Counted from the stretch's first letter, positions 11,205-23,915 are shown. The stretch: 64,000 bases of DNA from Acanthosoma haemorrhoidale (GCA_930367205.1 OV884009.1:35287841-35351840); one strand, 5' to 3'. Notes: generated by a model from the sequence alone, not told the origin. Program-made: numbers and translations.

Positions 11205-11492
11205 TCAAATCTTTATTGTGATAAAATAACAATCTTCCCTAATAGGAAATAAGAAATTGTGTTAATTCTTCTTATTCGTACCATATTTACAATTATTTAT
11301 TCACTCGCTCATTCATACACTATTTACAGCCCATATATTCACCCCCCCCCCTCGCATGCGAAAGAGGAAGCAGAGTCCATGGAAGTTCCCCACACTCCTC
11401 CATCAGCCGCGTCACCGGATATGAGCCAGTGGAGGCTGAACAAGAGCGCGAGAGCCACAGACGCTCTGGACATGATTGGAGAAACTGTCTAT
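11205..11492 (-). mobile_element. Jockey family A 3' end, minus strand
   Basis: Read on the minus strand this contains the 3'UTR cassette (TCCAGAGCGTCTGTGGCTCT around 11455-11475), the CGCATGCG-containing block (about 11352-11360), and then the AT-rich terminal section with GAATGAGCGAGTGAATAA and a diverged GGCAGATTG-like end. A C-run at about 11341-11350 reflects the G-run seen in the sister copies. Only untranslated sequence is present. A frame at 11259-11495 on the opposite strand is antisense to this and is not a gene. Confidence 0.78.
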
Positions 11493-14400
11493 TAAAAAAT
11501 CAGTAAGCACGAAAAAACATCACCCCCATGAACAACAAAGGGTGAATAGTAGGATTTAGAATAATTGGAGTTATCTGGACACAGTGAGTTGAAACGATGA
11601 TTTATTGCAAATAAGTGTTTTCCTATGACGATCAGTTAAATAATCTTTGTAGAGGAGAGTCTTTCAAAAGAAATGAAAGAAAAGCTCTATTATGAAGTAA
11701 AAGCAAAACACTGGTATATACAAATATTAAGAGTTAAGCTACTACATACTAGGTGGGATGTTTAGGGACGAGTGTTCGGGAACAACTGTCTGCTGAAACT
11801 AAAACTGAAACATATGTCTATAAGAGAAGGGTAGTTTCGGAGGGATGTGGTCGCTTACTTTTAAAAAATAACAAGAAACACCAGTGACTTCCATGAAGTC
11901 ACGAAGCAGGTATACACTAGAAGGGGCTTGCTTCTACTTTTAGCATTATATATAATATCAGGATTACAATGTTCTTAGCATCATATAACTGATCGATAAC
12001 TGTTAAAACGATCCATGCCGCAGTATAATCACGTTATAGACTCTCCCATTCATTCATTTAGATCCTACCAAACACACAGGTCAGTTGTCAATTAGGCGCT
12101 GTATATTTCATACGGGTTTTGCCTTTAGTTTTGAGATTATAAGATGGGCCGTTTACTGTTTTGTGATCCCCGACTTCCGTGCGTGCCCCCCTCTTCATTA
12201 ACGTTTCCATTATAAAGCCGTACTACCGTAGAGAAGACGAGGCCAATGATTCGCGGCCCTCCTAATGAAATATCGGACTAGGATTGAAAGAGAGGCTGGC
12301 TATAGACTCGAGTACTGATATGTCGGCGAACAGAGCAATTATTTGGCCGCCAAGAGGAAACAGTGACGGCTGAAATACTTGGGCACAGCTCTATTAGACC
12401 CCCTATCTCTATCTGGCCCCGTCTTCCAATCTGGGCCCGTTCACACATCCACCTCTCTCTATCCCTCTTTCTATTGCTGCTTCTTAAAACTATTTGTTGT
12501 AATACCTATTGAAATTTTTTTTCTTTAACCTTAAACTTTTAGGAACACAAGGACTTTGCGTGTTTAGTCCGCCACGATATGTATTGTAATATATTTTATT
12601 GGAATTACAATTAGGTGGATTTTAATGAAGTGGTTTATCGGCTGAAATCATCTGTGAGTGTTTAAGTATTTGGGAGGTATCCTTCGGGACTTTTGGAAAA
12701 AACACTTTTATTATGGTGAAGGTATGTTGCAAGTAAGTAGTAGATTGCTAAACACCTCAAGATCCTTGTCAAAACAGCAAGTGGTGTGCTCTCGGTGCTA
12801 GTTTTAGCATGTCATTAGAATGCGGTTCTTAGATATGAGCAGTTTATGGTTCTGTAATATTCACCTTCTTCCTTTTTATAACATACTTTCTACCATATAA
12901 TTACCATAGGTAGACTATTCAACTAAAGCCACCGAGGTAAGCGAATTAATTTGACAGTGTTTAACTGTTTTATCCTTTTATTTTGTATTGAATTAAATCG
13001 TCAACTAGCGCATACATAAGGCCTTGATTGAGTTTTGAGGAGTCATAAAAATAAGCGAAACAAGGCCCACAATCAGTTTATTAAGGGTTGTCTGAAACAC
13101 ACCTCTACAGATAGGCTGTCCATTGTATTATATTATCTCCATCATAGAACAAGCAGACATGCAGACATGTCATTGCTCCTTACCTGTTTAAGTAGAGCTT
13201 CTCCGTTCGTGGTCAGACATTTTTTTTCGACGGACACAAAATCGCTAGATTCCTACCGATCTTTCGCCAGCCTCTTAACCTCTCTCTATATCCTCCCCTG
13301 GGCCTGGTTATCTCCACAGGTCTTCTCCAAAACCATCTCGGACATTGAACACGTGGGTTGCATTGTGGGTTCTAATTGTGGGCCTGCTGACTCAGTTTGT
13401 CTCTCTCCTTTCTTACAGTGTGTCCAAGCTAACCATATTTCATTTTAGTAGCTTATATACATGTATCCTCTGTCCATTACACTCTTCATTGGTTAGCCTT
13501 CTCACACAACGGAGTCCAACGATTCCTCGCAGGGGTATATCTATAAACACTTGTAGTCTACCTCATGTATTTCTGCGAGCTTCCACGTATAGCATGTATC
13601 GAGCAGAAACGACTTCACGTTTATCCGAAAAATTCTCAACCTAGTCCGTAAATGGCTTTGTCTGGACCGCCAAATGTTTCTCAGCTGATCTTTATTTACT
13701 GTTGAGAGAATCTATATCCTCCTCCTTACCCTTCCTCTCCACAAACAACGCTCGTAAGATAGGTAAATAACACTTTTTTGAATTTTCAGCCAGCATGTCT
13801 AAGTTGCATATTCTTTGTAACATCATTCTCCTGCCTACTTTAGTGACTTGTTCGCTGAGATTCTCTTGCTTCGAGTAGACGTCTGTCAGCAAATGAGTAT
13901 TTGCAAATATATTGCTGGGTAGCAATAATTACTTCAAAATTAGATTCCTTAGTCAAAATGTTTAAAAACGCTTTTCTCATAAATATTTATGCCATTCACA
14001 AGCCATTATTACTGTCGGCTCAGAGATACACTTGGCTCCTCTCTCGTTTATTGGTTCTTATTTGTAGTTTGGAGGGAAGGATACTTAGTATGCTTATCTC
14101 ATTAGGCGTCAGAAGCCATAAATTACACAAGTTACGACTGACCGGAATCATCAAGTGATCGATTAGCTATTAAACAGTGACGCGAGTGTCATTGATACCA
14201 TCATTATGACAGGTCATTGCCACACAAACCGCCTATTCACTGTAAAAACTATAACACGAAAATGTTTTGACAAAGGATACCTTATTTATTGCTTCAGACG
14301 TGGTTCAAAAGATTCCTACCGTAAAGTTCTGTACGTTGGGCTACTTCGAGCCTGTTTCTCACTAATTTTAATTTTTTTAGGTTTATAAACGAAGACATCC

Positions 14401-14895
14401 ACTAAACAGCTCTGTCAGCAGTGTCGAAGACTTTCTTGAAGTCTGAGGAATCTGTGAAAAAAAATGATTTGGCCCTTAGAAAAACGATGGTTGAGCAGCA
14501 AAAAGAAATACTCTTATAAATATTTGAAATTCCTCGTCCTCATTTTAATGATTTAGAGAGTTTCCTCATTTAATTCAGTTATTTATTCTTTCATTCCATT
14601 AATGGATTTATAACGGAGAAATAAAAACATTTATATATTTTATTACAAAAAAATAGACTTAAAAAGGAGAGTTTGGTCCTTTTAAGATATTAAACTTTTT
14701 GACGCAAGTACATTTCTAAAGATTTCCCATGACTCTGGCCAGGTCAACTCACAAGTTAAGCTTCGAACTATTTCAGTAAGATGAACTAGCATGGTAATTG
14801 TTTAAATTTTTTGTATCAGTGGTGTTAATATAGACTAGTAAGTTATGTGCTGTTAGTAGATGATCTCTACAAGCAGATCATGCCATTTCAAGAAG
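11493..14895. other. Unassigned interval, no gene recognised
   Basis: The region holds several chance frames of 60-137 codons (for example 13035-13448 plus and 13692-13925 minus). None has recognisable domains, repeats or signal features. A GC-richer block at about 12120-12480 has no identifiable homology by eye. The block 12899-12975 is loosely similar to 40162-40245 (ATTACCA(T/C)AGGTA, GAGGTAAGCGAATTAA, GTTTAAC(T/G)GTTTTAT), suggesting an old dispersed repeat. Confidence 0.3.
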
Positions 14896-17800
14896 TTTTT
14901 TTTTTTTTTTTTTTTCTTTTTGTTCCGGCATTTGTGCACCGCGGCCTCAGTGAGACCTATTGTGCGCCGTCCATATCCCTGTCCTATATATGTGACAGGC
15001 CCACGGCCTTTGCAAATCTGAGGATACTGAGTGGATCGATCAGTTCACATAGTTTGGGGTCTACAATGCGATCACTACCAAAGTGAAGGTATCGCCTTCT
15101 AGCTAGGTTATCACAGTCACATATTATATGACGTGACGTTTCTCCCTCTTTCTTGCAGAATCTGCAGATTGGTGATTCCACTATCCCCAAATTAAAGAGG
15201 TGCTTGTTTAACCGACAGTGACCTGTATAGAGTCCTGTCACACTTTTGAGTGTCCACCTGTCCATTGATAGAAGTACTGAGCTTCTTTTCTTACAGGGTC
15301 CATCAAGAAACAGTTTCGAGTGTTCCTGTTTCTTAGTTTCTCTCCAAGAGAGTCTTGCCCTGTCCTCTAAAGCTAATTTTATACGCCTTTTTGCGTAGCT
15401 GAGGCTGATACCACATATTGGTTCAGGTGCAAGAGGTGTCTGTTCTGAGCCCACCCTTGCAAGGCCATCTGCCTTTTCATTGCCTGTGATGCCTGTGTGT
15501 CCTGGCACCCAGTCGATTCTAACCTTATTGGCTAGCGAGAGTGTGTTTAGGTTGTTTTTACACTCCTCAACCAAATAAGATCTGGTCGTATAGCTTCTCA
15601 GGGCGCCAATGGCTGCCTGGCTATCCGTGAAAATTGTGATCAGTCTGTTTCTTACACCCTCCCCAATTAAGGTTTGGGTGCAGACATTGATCGCCATCAC
15701 TTCGGCCTGAAAGACCGAGGTGTGTCTACCTAAAGGAATAGAAATCCCAGATTCTGGTTTATCTTTCCTCCATATGCCGGCCCCTGATCCGTTTTCTGTT
15801 AGTGAGCCGTCTGTATAACAGTTAATCCCATTACACAGTTTATGTGGTTTGGTCTTTGTGTTTACCGCACAGTATAAGACGTCTGTGTGTTTCTTAACTT
15901 GTAGGTCAGAGTGCATTGACAGCACCTCGTCCTCATCAATTCTTCTGAACAAGTTCCCATGCCCCATGTGAGTCATGACTTTGGATCTTGTTCCTGATTT
16001 CGCAAGTCTGTAAGCCACGTTCAAGGCTTGCGCTTCTACTTCTATGTGCAGTGGATTCAAGTTCAATAAGACTTCCATTGCAGCAGTAGGAGTTGTACTC
16101 ATGGCACCAGTAATCATGAGACATGGAAGCCTCTGTAGTTTGCCAAGCAAAGTTCTATTTTTACTAATGCTACCTCTGTGCCACCACACCATAGAGGCAT
16201 AAAGCACCATTGGTCTCACTGCTGCAGTATATAGCCAGAATAACATTCTGGGTTGTAGTCCCCAGGTCCTACCCACAGCCCTTTTACATGCATAAAGGCA
16301 TCGAAGTGCCTTCGTAGTAGTATTCCTGATGTGTTTAGACCAGTCCAATTTACTATCCAGAGTAACCCCTAGATGCTTTACCTCACTACAAAAGCTTACC
16401 TGTGTCCCCCCTATATAGGGTGGTCTAACTATAGCATTTCTTTTGTTAGTGAAGATACAGAGATTTATCTTCTGGGGATTGATTCCTAAACCATTCTTTT
16501 CACACCAATCCCTCAAAAGATCCATCGATGCGGAAAGCAACTCAGAAATGGTTTCTGAGAACTTGCCCCCTATGAGCACAGCAATGTCATCAGCATATCC
16601 CTGTGCGTAGAACCCTGCAGAGTTTAGGTTTGTTAACAATGAGTCAACGACCAAACACCACAGTAATGGAGATAACACCCCTCCCTGTGGAAATCCTCCC
16701 ACTGGCTTCATCCACAGTTTGGTTTGTCCCAATTGTGATTGTAGAATCCTATTCTCTAGCATGGTGTTTATCCAGCTAGAGGTTAAGGAACTAATCCCCT
16801 TTCTTTCTAAGGCCGATGCCATAGTGTTATAGGGTGTGCGATCAAAGGCACCTTCTATATCAACAAAGATGCCTACCATTATTTCTTTATGATCTAGGGA
16901 TCTCTCAATCCTGGAAACCAGGTGGTGGAGAGCAATTTCACAGGAATTTCCTGCCTGGTATGCGAATTGGGCGCTATGGAGCGGTCGTTCTACCAGTATT
17001 CCATCCCTAATATGTCTGTCTATGACCTTTTTCAAGATCTTCATTAAAAATGAAGTCAGACATATTGGTCTGTAAGACTTGGGTTCGTCATAGGACTCTT
17101 TCCCAGGTTTTGGTATGTAACACACTTTTGCCATCCTCCAGCTTACTGGAATATAGCTCAGTGCCAAGCTTCCCCTTAACAAGGTAAGTATAAGGGGCCT
17201 AATTACTGGTAGGCCTTTTTGTAGCAAGGCTGGGAATATCCCATCAATACCAGGTGATTTGAAGGGAGCAAAAGAATTAATTGCCCACTCCACCCTTGCA
17301 GAATTGATAATTTTATTTGCTTCTGCCCAATTACCCTTGCAACTAGTGTGTTCACAGTTGGTAGGGTCATTATTAATCGTATCCATCAGTCCGCAGCCAG
17401 GAAAATGCGCGCGCGCCAGGGCACCGAGGGTTCCCTCCTCAGAATCCGAATAGCCCCCTCCCACCCTGACGGAGCCCAATGCTCCCCTGTCAGACTGCTT
17501 GGATAAGATCCTATTTACTCTAAACATGGAAGTTGTATCGTTTATTTCGCTACAAAATTTCTTCCACGCCCTTCTTTTAGCCTTTCTGACTTCTTTGTTA
17601 TAATCAGTGAGTGCACGTTTATAAGTGTCCCATCTGCCTGATCTTTTGGCCGCGTTAAAGAGTTTACGTGTAAGAGCTCTTAACTTGCCAAGTTCATTGT
17701 TCCACCAGGGACAGTTCCTGTTGGATCTAACATTACATACAGTGTTATTACCAGTGTATGACTTAATTATTGCCTCAGTCAATGTTGAGTTTAAATGTTC

Positions 17801-18265
17801 CAAATGCCAGTTGCTACTCACCACTCTAGGACAGCATTTGACCTCCTCCTCAAGCTGTGTATAGTAGGTTTCCCAGTTTGTAAGTTTGGGATTCCTATAC
17901 ACGGCTTCGGACGTGATGTTACCACTTAGATCAAATCTAATGTATCTATGATCTGAGCATGACTCTCCTTCAGAGACATGCCAGCCTTTAACCCTTAGGC
18001 CTATAGTGCGTGTGCTAAGGGTTATGTCAATGACCTCAGATCTGATTCTATTGTTAAAAGTGGCAATATTGCCTCTGTTTAGAATGTCTAGGTCATTACT
18101 AGTTATGTACTCTACTAAACACTCACCTCTCTGGTTGTTGTTCTTGCTCCCCCAGAGCTGATGGTGAGCGTTCGCGTCAAGCGATGCTATAAGCTCGCCC
18201 CTTAAGCCAGTCCCTTCCGTTAGCTTACTAAGTGCCTCGGTCGGGACTCCTTCTTCATAAGTTAA
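14896..18265 (-). mobile_element. 5'-truncated LOA/R1-like non-LTR retrotransposon with poly(A) tail
   Basis: A 20-nt T run (14896-14915) on the plus strand is the poly(A) tail of a minus-strand element. It is followed inward by a 3'UTR of about 70 bp and a long ORF2. The element starts inside the endonuclease domain near 18265, where coding similarity ends at an in-frame stop, so ORF1 and the first part of the endonuclease are lost, as usual after incomplete target-primed reverse transcription. I could not identify a convincing target-site duplication. The intact frame implies a fairly recent insertion, yet the copy cannot move by itself. Confidence 0.92.
14984..18265 (-). CDS. ORF2 protein (partial endonuclease, reverse transcriptase, RNase H), LOA/R1-like
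   Basis: The frame stays open for about 1093 codons from 18265 to the TAG at 14984. The first Met-type start that a finder would use (17902, actually GTG) lies about 120 codons inside and is not the true start. Domains in order: C-terminal half of the APE-type endonuclease (DANAHHQLWG near residue 30 and the catalytic SDH near 104); RT with SPGIDGI, KSYRPICLTSF, DIEGAF, GFPQGGVLSPLLW and catalytic GYADD near 557; thumb HLGVTLDSKLDW; RNase H with YTDGS near 817, a Glu in AEVMA, TDSQAA and WVPGHTGITGNEKAD near 919; and a C-terminal zinc finger CRFC...H...C near 1034. All RT and RNase H catalytic residues visible here are intact. A C-terminal RNase H with GYADD and this thumb fits the LOA/I/R1 group best; clade placement needs a tree. 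The protein would copy its own mRNA at nicked target DNA, but the missing 5' part means it should be inactive. Confidence 0.93.
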   Translation of the reverse strand, partial: LTYEEGVPTEALSKLTEGTGLRGELIASLDANAHHQLWGSKNNNQRGECLVEYITSNDLDILNRGNIATFNNRIRSEVIDITLSTRTIGLRVKGWHVSEGESCSDHRYIRFDLSGNITSEAVYRNPKLTNWETYYTQLEEEVKCCPRVVSSNWHLEHLNSTLTEAIIKSYTGNNTVCNVRSNRNCPWWNNELGKLRALTRKLFNAAKRSGRWDTYKRALTDYNKEVRKAKRRAWKKFCSEINDTTSMFRVNRILSKQSDRGALGSVRVGGGYSDSEEGTLGALARAHFPGCGLMDTINNDPTNCEHTSCKGNWAEANKIINSARVEWAINSFAPFKSPGIDGIFPALLQKGLPVIRPLILTLLRGSLALSYIPVSWRMAKVCYIPKPGKESYDEPKSYRPICLTSFLMKILKKVIDRHIRDGILVERPLHSAQFAYQAGNSCEIALHHLVSRIERSLDHKEIMVGIFVDIEGAFDRTPYNTMASALERKGISSLTSSWINTMLENRILQSQLGQTKLWMKPVGGFPQGGVLSPLLWCLVVDSLLTNLNSAGFYAQGYADDIAVLIGGKFSETISELLSASMDLLRDWCEKNGLGINPQKINLCIFTNKRNAIVRPPYIGGTQVSFCSEVKHLGVTLDSKLDWSKHIRNTTTKALRCLYACKRAVGRTWGLQPRMLFWLYTAAVRPMVLYASMVWWHRGSISKNRTLLGKLQRLPCLMITGAMSTTPTAAMEVLLNLNPLHIEVEAQALNVAYRLAKSGTRSKVMTHMGHGNLFRRIDEDEVLSMHSDLQVKKHTDVLYCAVNTKTKPHKLCNGINCYTDGSLTENGSGAGIWRKDKPESGISIPLGRHTSVFQAEVMAINVCTQTLIGEGVRNRLITIFTDSQAAIGALRSYTTRSYLVEECKNNLNTLSLANKVRIDWVPGHTGITGNEKADGLARVGSEQTPLAPEPICGISLSYAKRRIKLALEDRARLSWRETKKQEHSKLFLDGPCKKRSSVLLSMDRWTLKSVTGLYTGHCRLNKHLFNLGIVESPICRFCKKEGETSRHIICDCDNLARRRYLHFGSDRIVDPKLCELIDPLSILRFAKAVGLSHI

Positions 18266-20312
18266 TTAACATTCTTGTGAATAGTCTTGTAATTAATTAA
18301 TTTAAAATATTCAAAAAAACCGTATCCCCTTATCCAGCCTCTGAGAACATTTTGTGTTGTTATTTATAGCTGTATTTATGACTAGCAGTAGTACATGCCG
18401 TCATGTCAGATCTGAAAATGTCAATTGGGCATAGGTGCTGAATTACATTACACATACGTCATCAACGATATGAATCTCTCGATTCTAAATTAACGTGAAC
18501 ACAGATGATCGTTTGCATACTCGATGTGAATGTAAAAACAAAGCTATGTATCGTGCATATAACCCCGGGAGAGAGCTGTTCTTATTTGATGCGTCTACTG
18601 CGCCTGACAGGCCGAAAATCGCTCGCACGATTCTGATGGAATTTTTTATGAGCCCTCTTTTAAAAAAAGCCATTTGGATTCAAATGAAAATCGAATCGAA
18701 TCAAAAAAAAATAGGGGGACTCTTATCAATGGAGGCGGACAAATAAATGACGGATTATAGAAAGCCCAATATCCTTCCATCATAGATTGACGCTTCAAGA
18801 ACGAATATGCGCTCATGCGATACTAACAAAAAAAAATATTAACGGTATATATATATGATAAATTAGGAAATTTAACTTTTTCACGTCACTCTCATATGTT
18901 TTTAATACATTCTATAAAGTTTAGGTTGAAATAAGGTTCATACCAATGACTCAGTTACCAAAAGGCAATACGAAGAGTTGAAGCCATTTTTATGACTTCA
19001 CATTGCACACAGAATAATAAAGATAAGGAGAGTGGTTCATATTTGAACTGATGCCGATCGAAATACTACATAACATTTTTTTTTATAAAAAAAAAATCAG
19101 TTGATATAAGTTTATGTGATATAAAAAAAATGAAAGTAAAATGGAATCATGGCTGCGTAGGGATACGATAATTTTTTCTAAAATATTAGAGGAATTGTGA
19201 GAATGAAAGGAGAATAGAACCAGAGAACATTTATTTAATGACGGTCAAGTCAGAATCGATACTTAGATCAGAATTGATGATTAAATGCATTATATACTTT
19301 CTAAGTTTATCAATTTTTAGTTTAATGAGCCCGTGCCCAGGCGAAATTTTGGCCAAAAGATAATTTAAAAAAATAATTCTTGGCCAGGAAATGGTCGTTA
19401 ATTTAAATTAAATTATATTATGTAGTCGGTACTTGAATAAGAATGCGTTTTTGAAATAGATTTTTTTCGATGACATAACATATGTTGCCTGAGGTTGGAA
19501 TGATAGCCTGAACCGATTCAAGAAACTAATAATTAATAAAATTGGAAGATTACTATTGACATATTTTAATTATAATCAAGCATCCTTCGAAATATCATAT
19601 ATTACTAAGAGTTAACTGATATAGAAGGTAGTATCTGAAATATCGCAGCTTGAATAATTAATTTACCAAGGAAACGATGAAGAAGAGGTAGACAGATCAA
19701 TCGGTCTTTAGAAAATTTTAAGATGCTTACAATTAATTTTTTTTTTTTGTTGACAATACTCCTCTTTGTTCTTCTGATCTGTCACTTGATTCACTTATAA
19801 AATGTTTTTTTAAATTAAGTGAATGCTACTGGAACATTTTAATATTCTGTTACAGCTTATATAAGCCTCTTTCTTGTTTAAGAAAAACAAAATCTTGAAA
19901 TTGGCAGAAGATATTCCTGAAATAAAATTATTGTTGGTATAACAGGAATTTGTCTCAAGTTTGAACAAAGAGGCCACTGTTTGGGCAGGAGGGAATGCTA
20001 AACCGAACTTTTAACATTAACACAACTTAATTTAAATATTTATGAAGATCAATGAAAACTTTACAGGAAGTTTATCAACTTGGAAAGTTTGACGGCAATT
20101 ATTTGGTAATTTAAATATACTTAACATATTTAGGTTATAAAATTCATTGCTCTTTCAATTATTAGAACATCGGATAGCCGTTCTTTTTTACTGAATGAAG
20201 AAAAAAAGGATTTCCAGAGAAAACCAAGATATTTTGAACAAAACCTTTTTTGAATGTTTTATTGTAAAATGTTCAAGAACAATAAAAATTTCTTCATTAT
20301 TTAAATATAAAT
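18266..20312. other. AT-rich interval, no gene seen
   Basis: AT-rich sequence with A and T runs and short chance frames (for example overlapping opposite-strand frames near 18485-18746). No recognisable domain, RNA or transposon end was found. Confidence 0.3.
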
Positions 20313-20470
20313 AATCCTAAGAATATAAATGAAAACCATTGGTGAAAAGTTTGGAGAGGTTACCAAAATGGTGACTTGGTAATTGTATTGGTATTTGCCG
20401 AACCTGGGTCTAATTTTATAAAGGCGTGGGGGAACCGTTATTGGCTTTTGTGTAGTAGTCATAAAAATAA
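20313..20470 (+). repeat. Dispersed repeat, copy 1 (inverted partner at 32913-33067)
   Basis: About 150 bp here are nearly identical to the reverse complement of 32913-33067. Shared blocks include ATGAAAACCATTGGTGAAAA, GTTTGGAGAGGTT, TTTGCCGAACCTGGGTCTAA and AAGGCGTGGGGGAACCGTTA. The family is not recognised. High identity over the full stretch implies a recent or constrained duplication. Confidence 0.85.
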
Positions 20471-23400
20471 GACAATTTTGTGGTTAATTAGACAATACCT
20501 CAAAATATGCGGATTATATATTGGATAAAATACAATAAAGAGAAAAGTGATTGACATACTCGAAAAATAAGGTTAAACGAAAATCGGTTCAAACAGTAAC
20601 TAACATTTTTTAAAAATATTTTATGAATAATAGTGTTAAAATCACATATTGTCGGTTTGTATTTTTAATGAATAAAGTAACAAATATAATTAACTAATCT
20701 TTCAATGAGAAAAAATAAATAAATCGTTATAGTAGAACTTGAACTAATGTTTATACATTATGTTTATTTCATAGAAAAATTGTATATATTGTTTGTCATG
20801 GATATTGAACAATAGAATTAATGCAGCTAAGCCCAATATAGCTTTGTATAGGCCATATCGGTTGGCATAGAGCTAAGATAGTATTTTTTGAATAAGTGGA
20901 AAGTTTGGTTGGTTGATCGGATTGGGTTTACGATAAAGAGTTGTTAGGTTTTTTTTTACCTCATAAGGTGAATAATGTTTTAGCAACCGCGAATAATTCA
21001 GTTAACTAAGGGAAATGAATTTACCGTAGTTAATAATTTGATTAAAATAATTACAGGTCGCAGAAAAACACAAACGCAAACCACATTTTATCGTAAATTT
21101 GATGGGCTCCCTGATATTATCAGTGTCTTAATAACTAAATTTAACCAATTTAATGAGAGTAATATCTTAATATGTACAAAAGCTAACGACAATTAACAAT
21201 TCGTGAAAGGCTTCTTATAAGTAAATGCTGAATCGGAGGGCCTTCAGAGTAGGACTCAAGCTTCCAGCTGATTAACTGAACCTTTAACCACAAACAGCCA
21301 CAACAATTTAATTCCAATTAAAAGCAAATTCATTTATTTCACAAAGGGAACCCGTAAATATTCAACCGCTTGAGTTCACGCTGTACCGTTTCAATGAAAT
21401 TAGCAAATTATACGCAATACACGAAACAATTATTCGCAAAATACAAACCAATTATTCACAAAAGTCCGCTGCTTTAGGATAAATAAACCAAACTGGATAT
21501 TTAAATACGCACGACCACACATTATGTAGAATAAAGAAAAAGCTAAATTGTAATTTTCTGCCGCGAAAAATAATGAAATATTTATATTCATTACCTTTTT
21601 TTTTGTTATTTCGGGCCATCGCCCTGTACAAACAAGTCTGTCTGAATCATGTCATTATGTGGTTAATTTACCACAAAAAAAAAAAACATACCTAATGATC
21701 CATTAGTAATTCAGACAATACATAATAAATTATATTACATTTAAACAATACAATATGTGAAATATATTGGGTTTTTTTTCTCACCGATAGTTTTATATTC
21801 TCTATTTCACTTACGCCCTCGAGGACATCTCCTCCAATGGGAAGATTTTGTATGTACATATTGTATGTGTGAGTGAAATTTTATCGCCCAAATGTGCTCA
21901 TAAATCATAATATTTATTGCTGGATAAGGAAATTGTAATTTTATAAATAAAGAACATTCTTTCTCAAAATTTTATTTTCTTTCTCAAGTAGTCTTGAGTT
22001 ACGGAAATGTATTTACTGGCTTCTGGGGTCATTTTTTTTACCAACTGTAACAAAAATATGACTTTTCTTGTCTATACGCCTAATTTAAGATCACTCGATG
22101 ATTTTATTAAAAAAATTAATAATTAAATTATTCAATTTCCTCCCTACATTCTTAAAATACATGGTGTTAGTTTGCCGAAAAAAAAACATTTTTAAGAATT
22201 ATACTTTTATTAGTTACTTACATTATGACTAAATTATAGTTAAAAGCCCGTTTCTTTTCTCCATACGCAGTCTCAAGAAAATAGAAAATAGGAACAAGAT
22301 ATAATGGAATGGGAAAACTTTTTATGGCAACCTTAACCCATACAAAAGTAATGGATATTTTGTTTATTTCATGGGACATGTTTGATGGTTTACCAAGGCA
22401 AAAATTGTCTTGAAGAAATTAAATTACCAGTAAACACTGTTTTTAGTCTATGGAAATAAAGTCTTCATGATTCATTTTATTTTATTACTGCTCTTGCTGT
22501 GTGGAAGCAATTAAGTTAATCTGTCACAGCTAATAATGGGCCAGATAAGGATACTCCATGAATAATGGTTATTTTCAGGGATATGGTTTGGTCAGTATCA
22601 GCTACCATATATTTCTTAATATATTAATAATACAATTTTATATCAAAGGGAAGTGCTATGTGGAAATTACAAAGTATATCAATCTTTAGTGTTGTAATAA
22701 GAATAACTAATATATAACATGTGACATATTATTAATAATTAAGGACTGAAATTAAAATCATTAATAAAAGAGAGTGAGAAACCATTAAAAGAAGAGTGTG
22801 GCTGAGCAATTAAAATGGGTTGCTTGGCGCACTATTTACTTCCGTAATAACCAGTCTCTCAATGACAAGTATTACTTAAAATAACATTTTCCGGTGAAAT
22901 TTATAAGAAATAAAAAACGTTTTATATGTAAAATAAGTAAAATTGACCTATTGAAGTCGGCTGAAACGGTATTAAAGTATCCAATGTTTATTGATTGCAC
23001 CCAAATTTTCAATTTTGGACCCTCAGAAATCATTTACAGGTTCGACTGTTAAGTTTTTACTTTTCATTTTTGTCCATCTGCACGTTATTGCAATTTGACC
23101 ATCGGAGCATTTTTTTGAGTTGTACTGTGGAATATTTCTCATAAATTTCAAATCACACTATGTGAAGAAACCAAATTTTCACGACAGGCTTTTGAGTCTC
23201 TTAATCTTCAATTAGTCGAAGTTTCTAATATTCAAGCATCTTCAGGACTAATATGATTTTTCAATTTCTTATACTATGTGAATTCAAAAAGAAGTTTCAT
23301 ATATATATAGGGTGCTCGGTTGGTTGATTGTTGATTGTATGGCAACCAATTGTTATGGCAGACACGTGTTCAGAAGATGTCAGAACAGGTGTGACGACAG

Positions 23401-23480
23401 CTGATGTAAAATGAAAATAAATAGTTTGAAAGACTCTCCAGCCTTTCTTAAATTTTTTTGTAGTGTAAACAGCCTTAGTG
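20471..23480. other. AT-rich interval, one probable Jockey tail
   Basis: No gene was seen. About 21820-21965 plus carries the pattern TTTGTATGTACATATTGTAT followed by AATTGTAATTTTATAAATAA, as in the 3' end of the relic at 51300-51420. It is a likely Jockey tail. The remainder is AT-rich with homopolymer runs. Confidence 0.4.
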
Positions 23481-23492
23481 TAATTTTAAATA

Positions 23493-23540
23493 CAGATGTC
23501 TCTCTCTCTCTCTCTCAATCTCTCTTTTTTTTTTTTTGAG
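23493..23540 (+). repeat. (TC)n microsatellite passing into a T run
   Basis: About twelve TC units are followed by CAATCTCTC and a run of T. Ordinary simple repeat. Confidence 0.85.
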
Positions 23541-23812
23541 TGTTGGTTCGCTAGAGTATTACTTTATTATTAGAGTATAAATTTCTAGCCATTTGACGGA
23601 AACGTTTTTTTTTTGTTAAAAAATCATGGAAAAATTCAATAAATATTTTATTTACGCACAAATTTTAGTTTAACCACTACGTTTATATAATTTACGAAAG
23701 AAGAACATTTCTTGGATGGAAGAAAGTTTTTAACTTTTTTTTGTTGCGGTGGTTACAGATCAATATGTTTTGTATTTTTAGCTGGTATGTTCAGTATTAG
23801 AAACTTTTTTGT

Positions 23813-23915
23813 TGTGATAAAATTAGAATCTGCCTTATTGGACAATAAGTAATTGTGATAAATGTTCTCATTCACACCATATTTACAATTTTCATTCACT
23901 CGCTCATTAGCTGGT
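23813..23915 (-). mobile_element. Jockey family A extreme 3' end, minus strand
   Basis: The plus strand shows GATAAAATTAGAATCTGCCT, ACAATAAGTAATTGTGATAA, CACACCATATTTACAATTTT and CACTCGCTCATT. This is the complement of the last about 100 bp of the family A 3'UTR. No coding part or GC-rich cassette is present, so the copy is severely 5' truncated. Confidence 0.75.

Noticed and set aside
13035..13448. 137-codon frame
   Set aside because: No domain, signal or repeat pattern; composition is like its surroundings and a second frame overlaps its end.
14880..18290. Target-site duplication of the LOA/R1-like element
   Set aside because: The sequences next to the T run and next to 18265 do not match convincingly, so none is claimed.
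23308..23345. TATAGGGTGCTCGGTTGGTT as a DNA-transposon terminal repeat
   Set aside because: No inverted partner was found within the neighbouring sequence.
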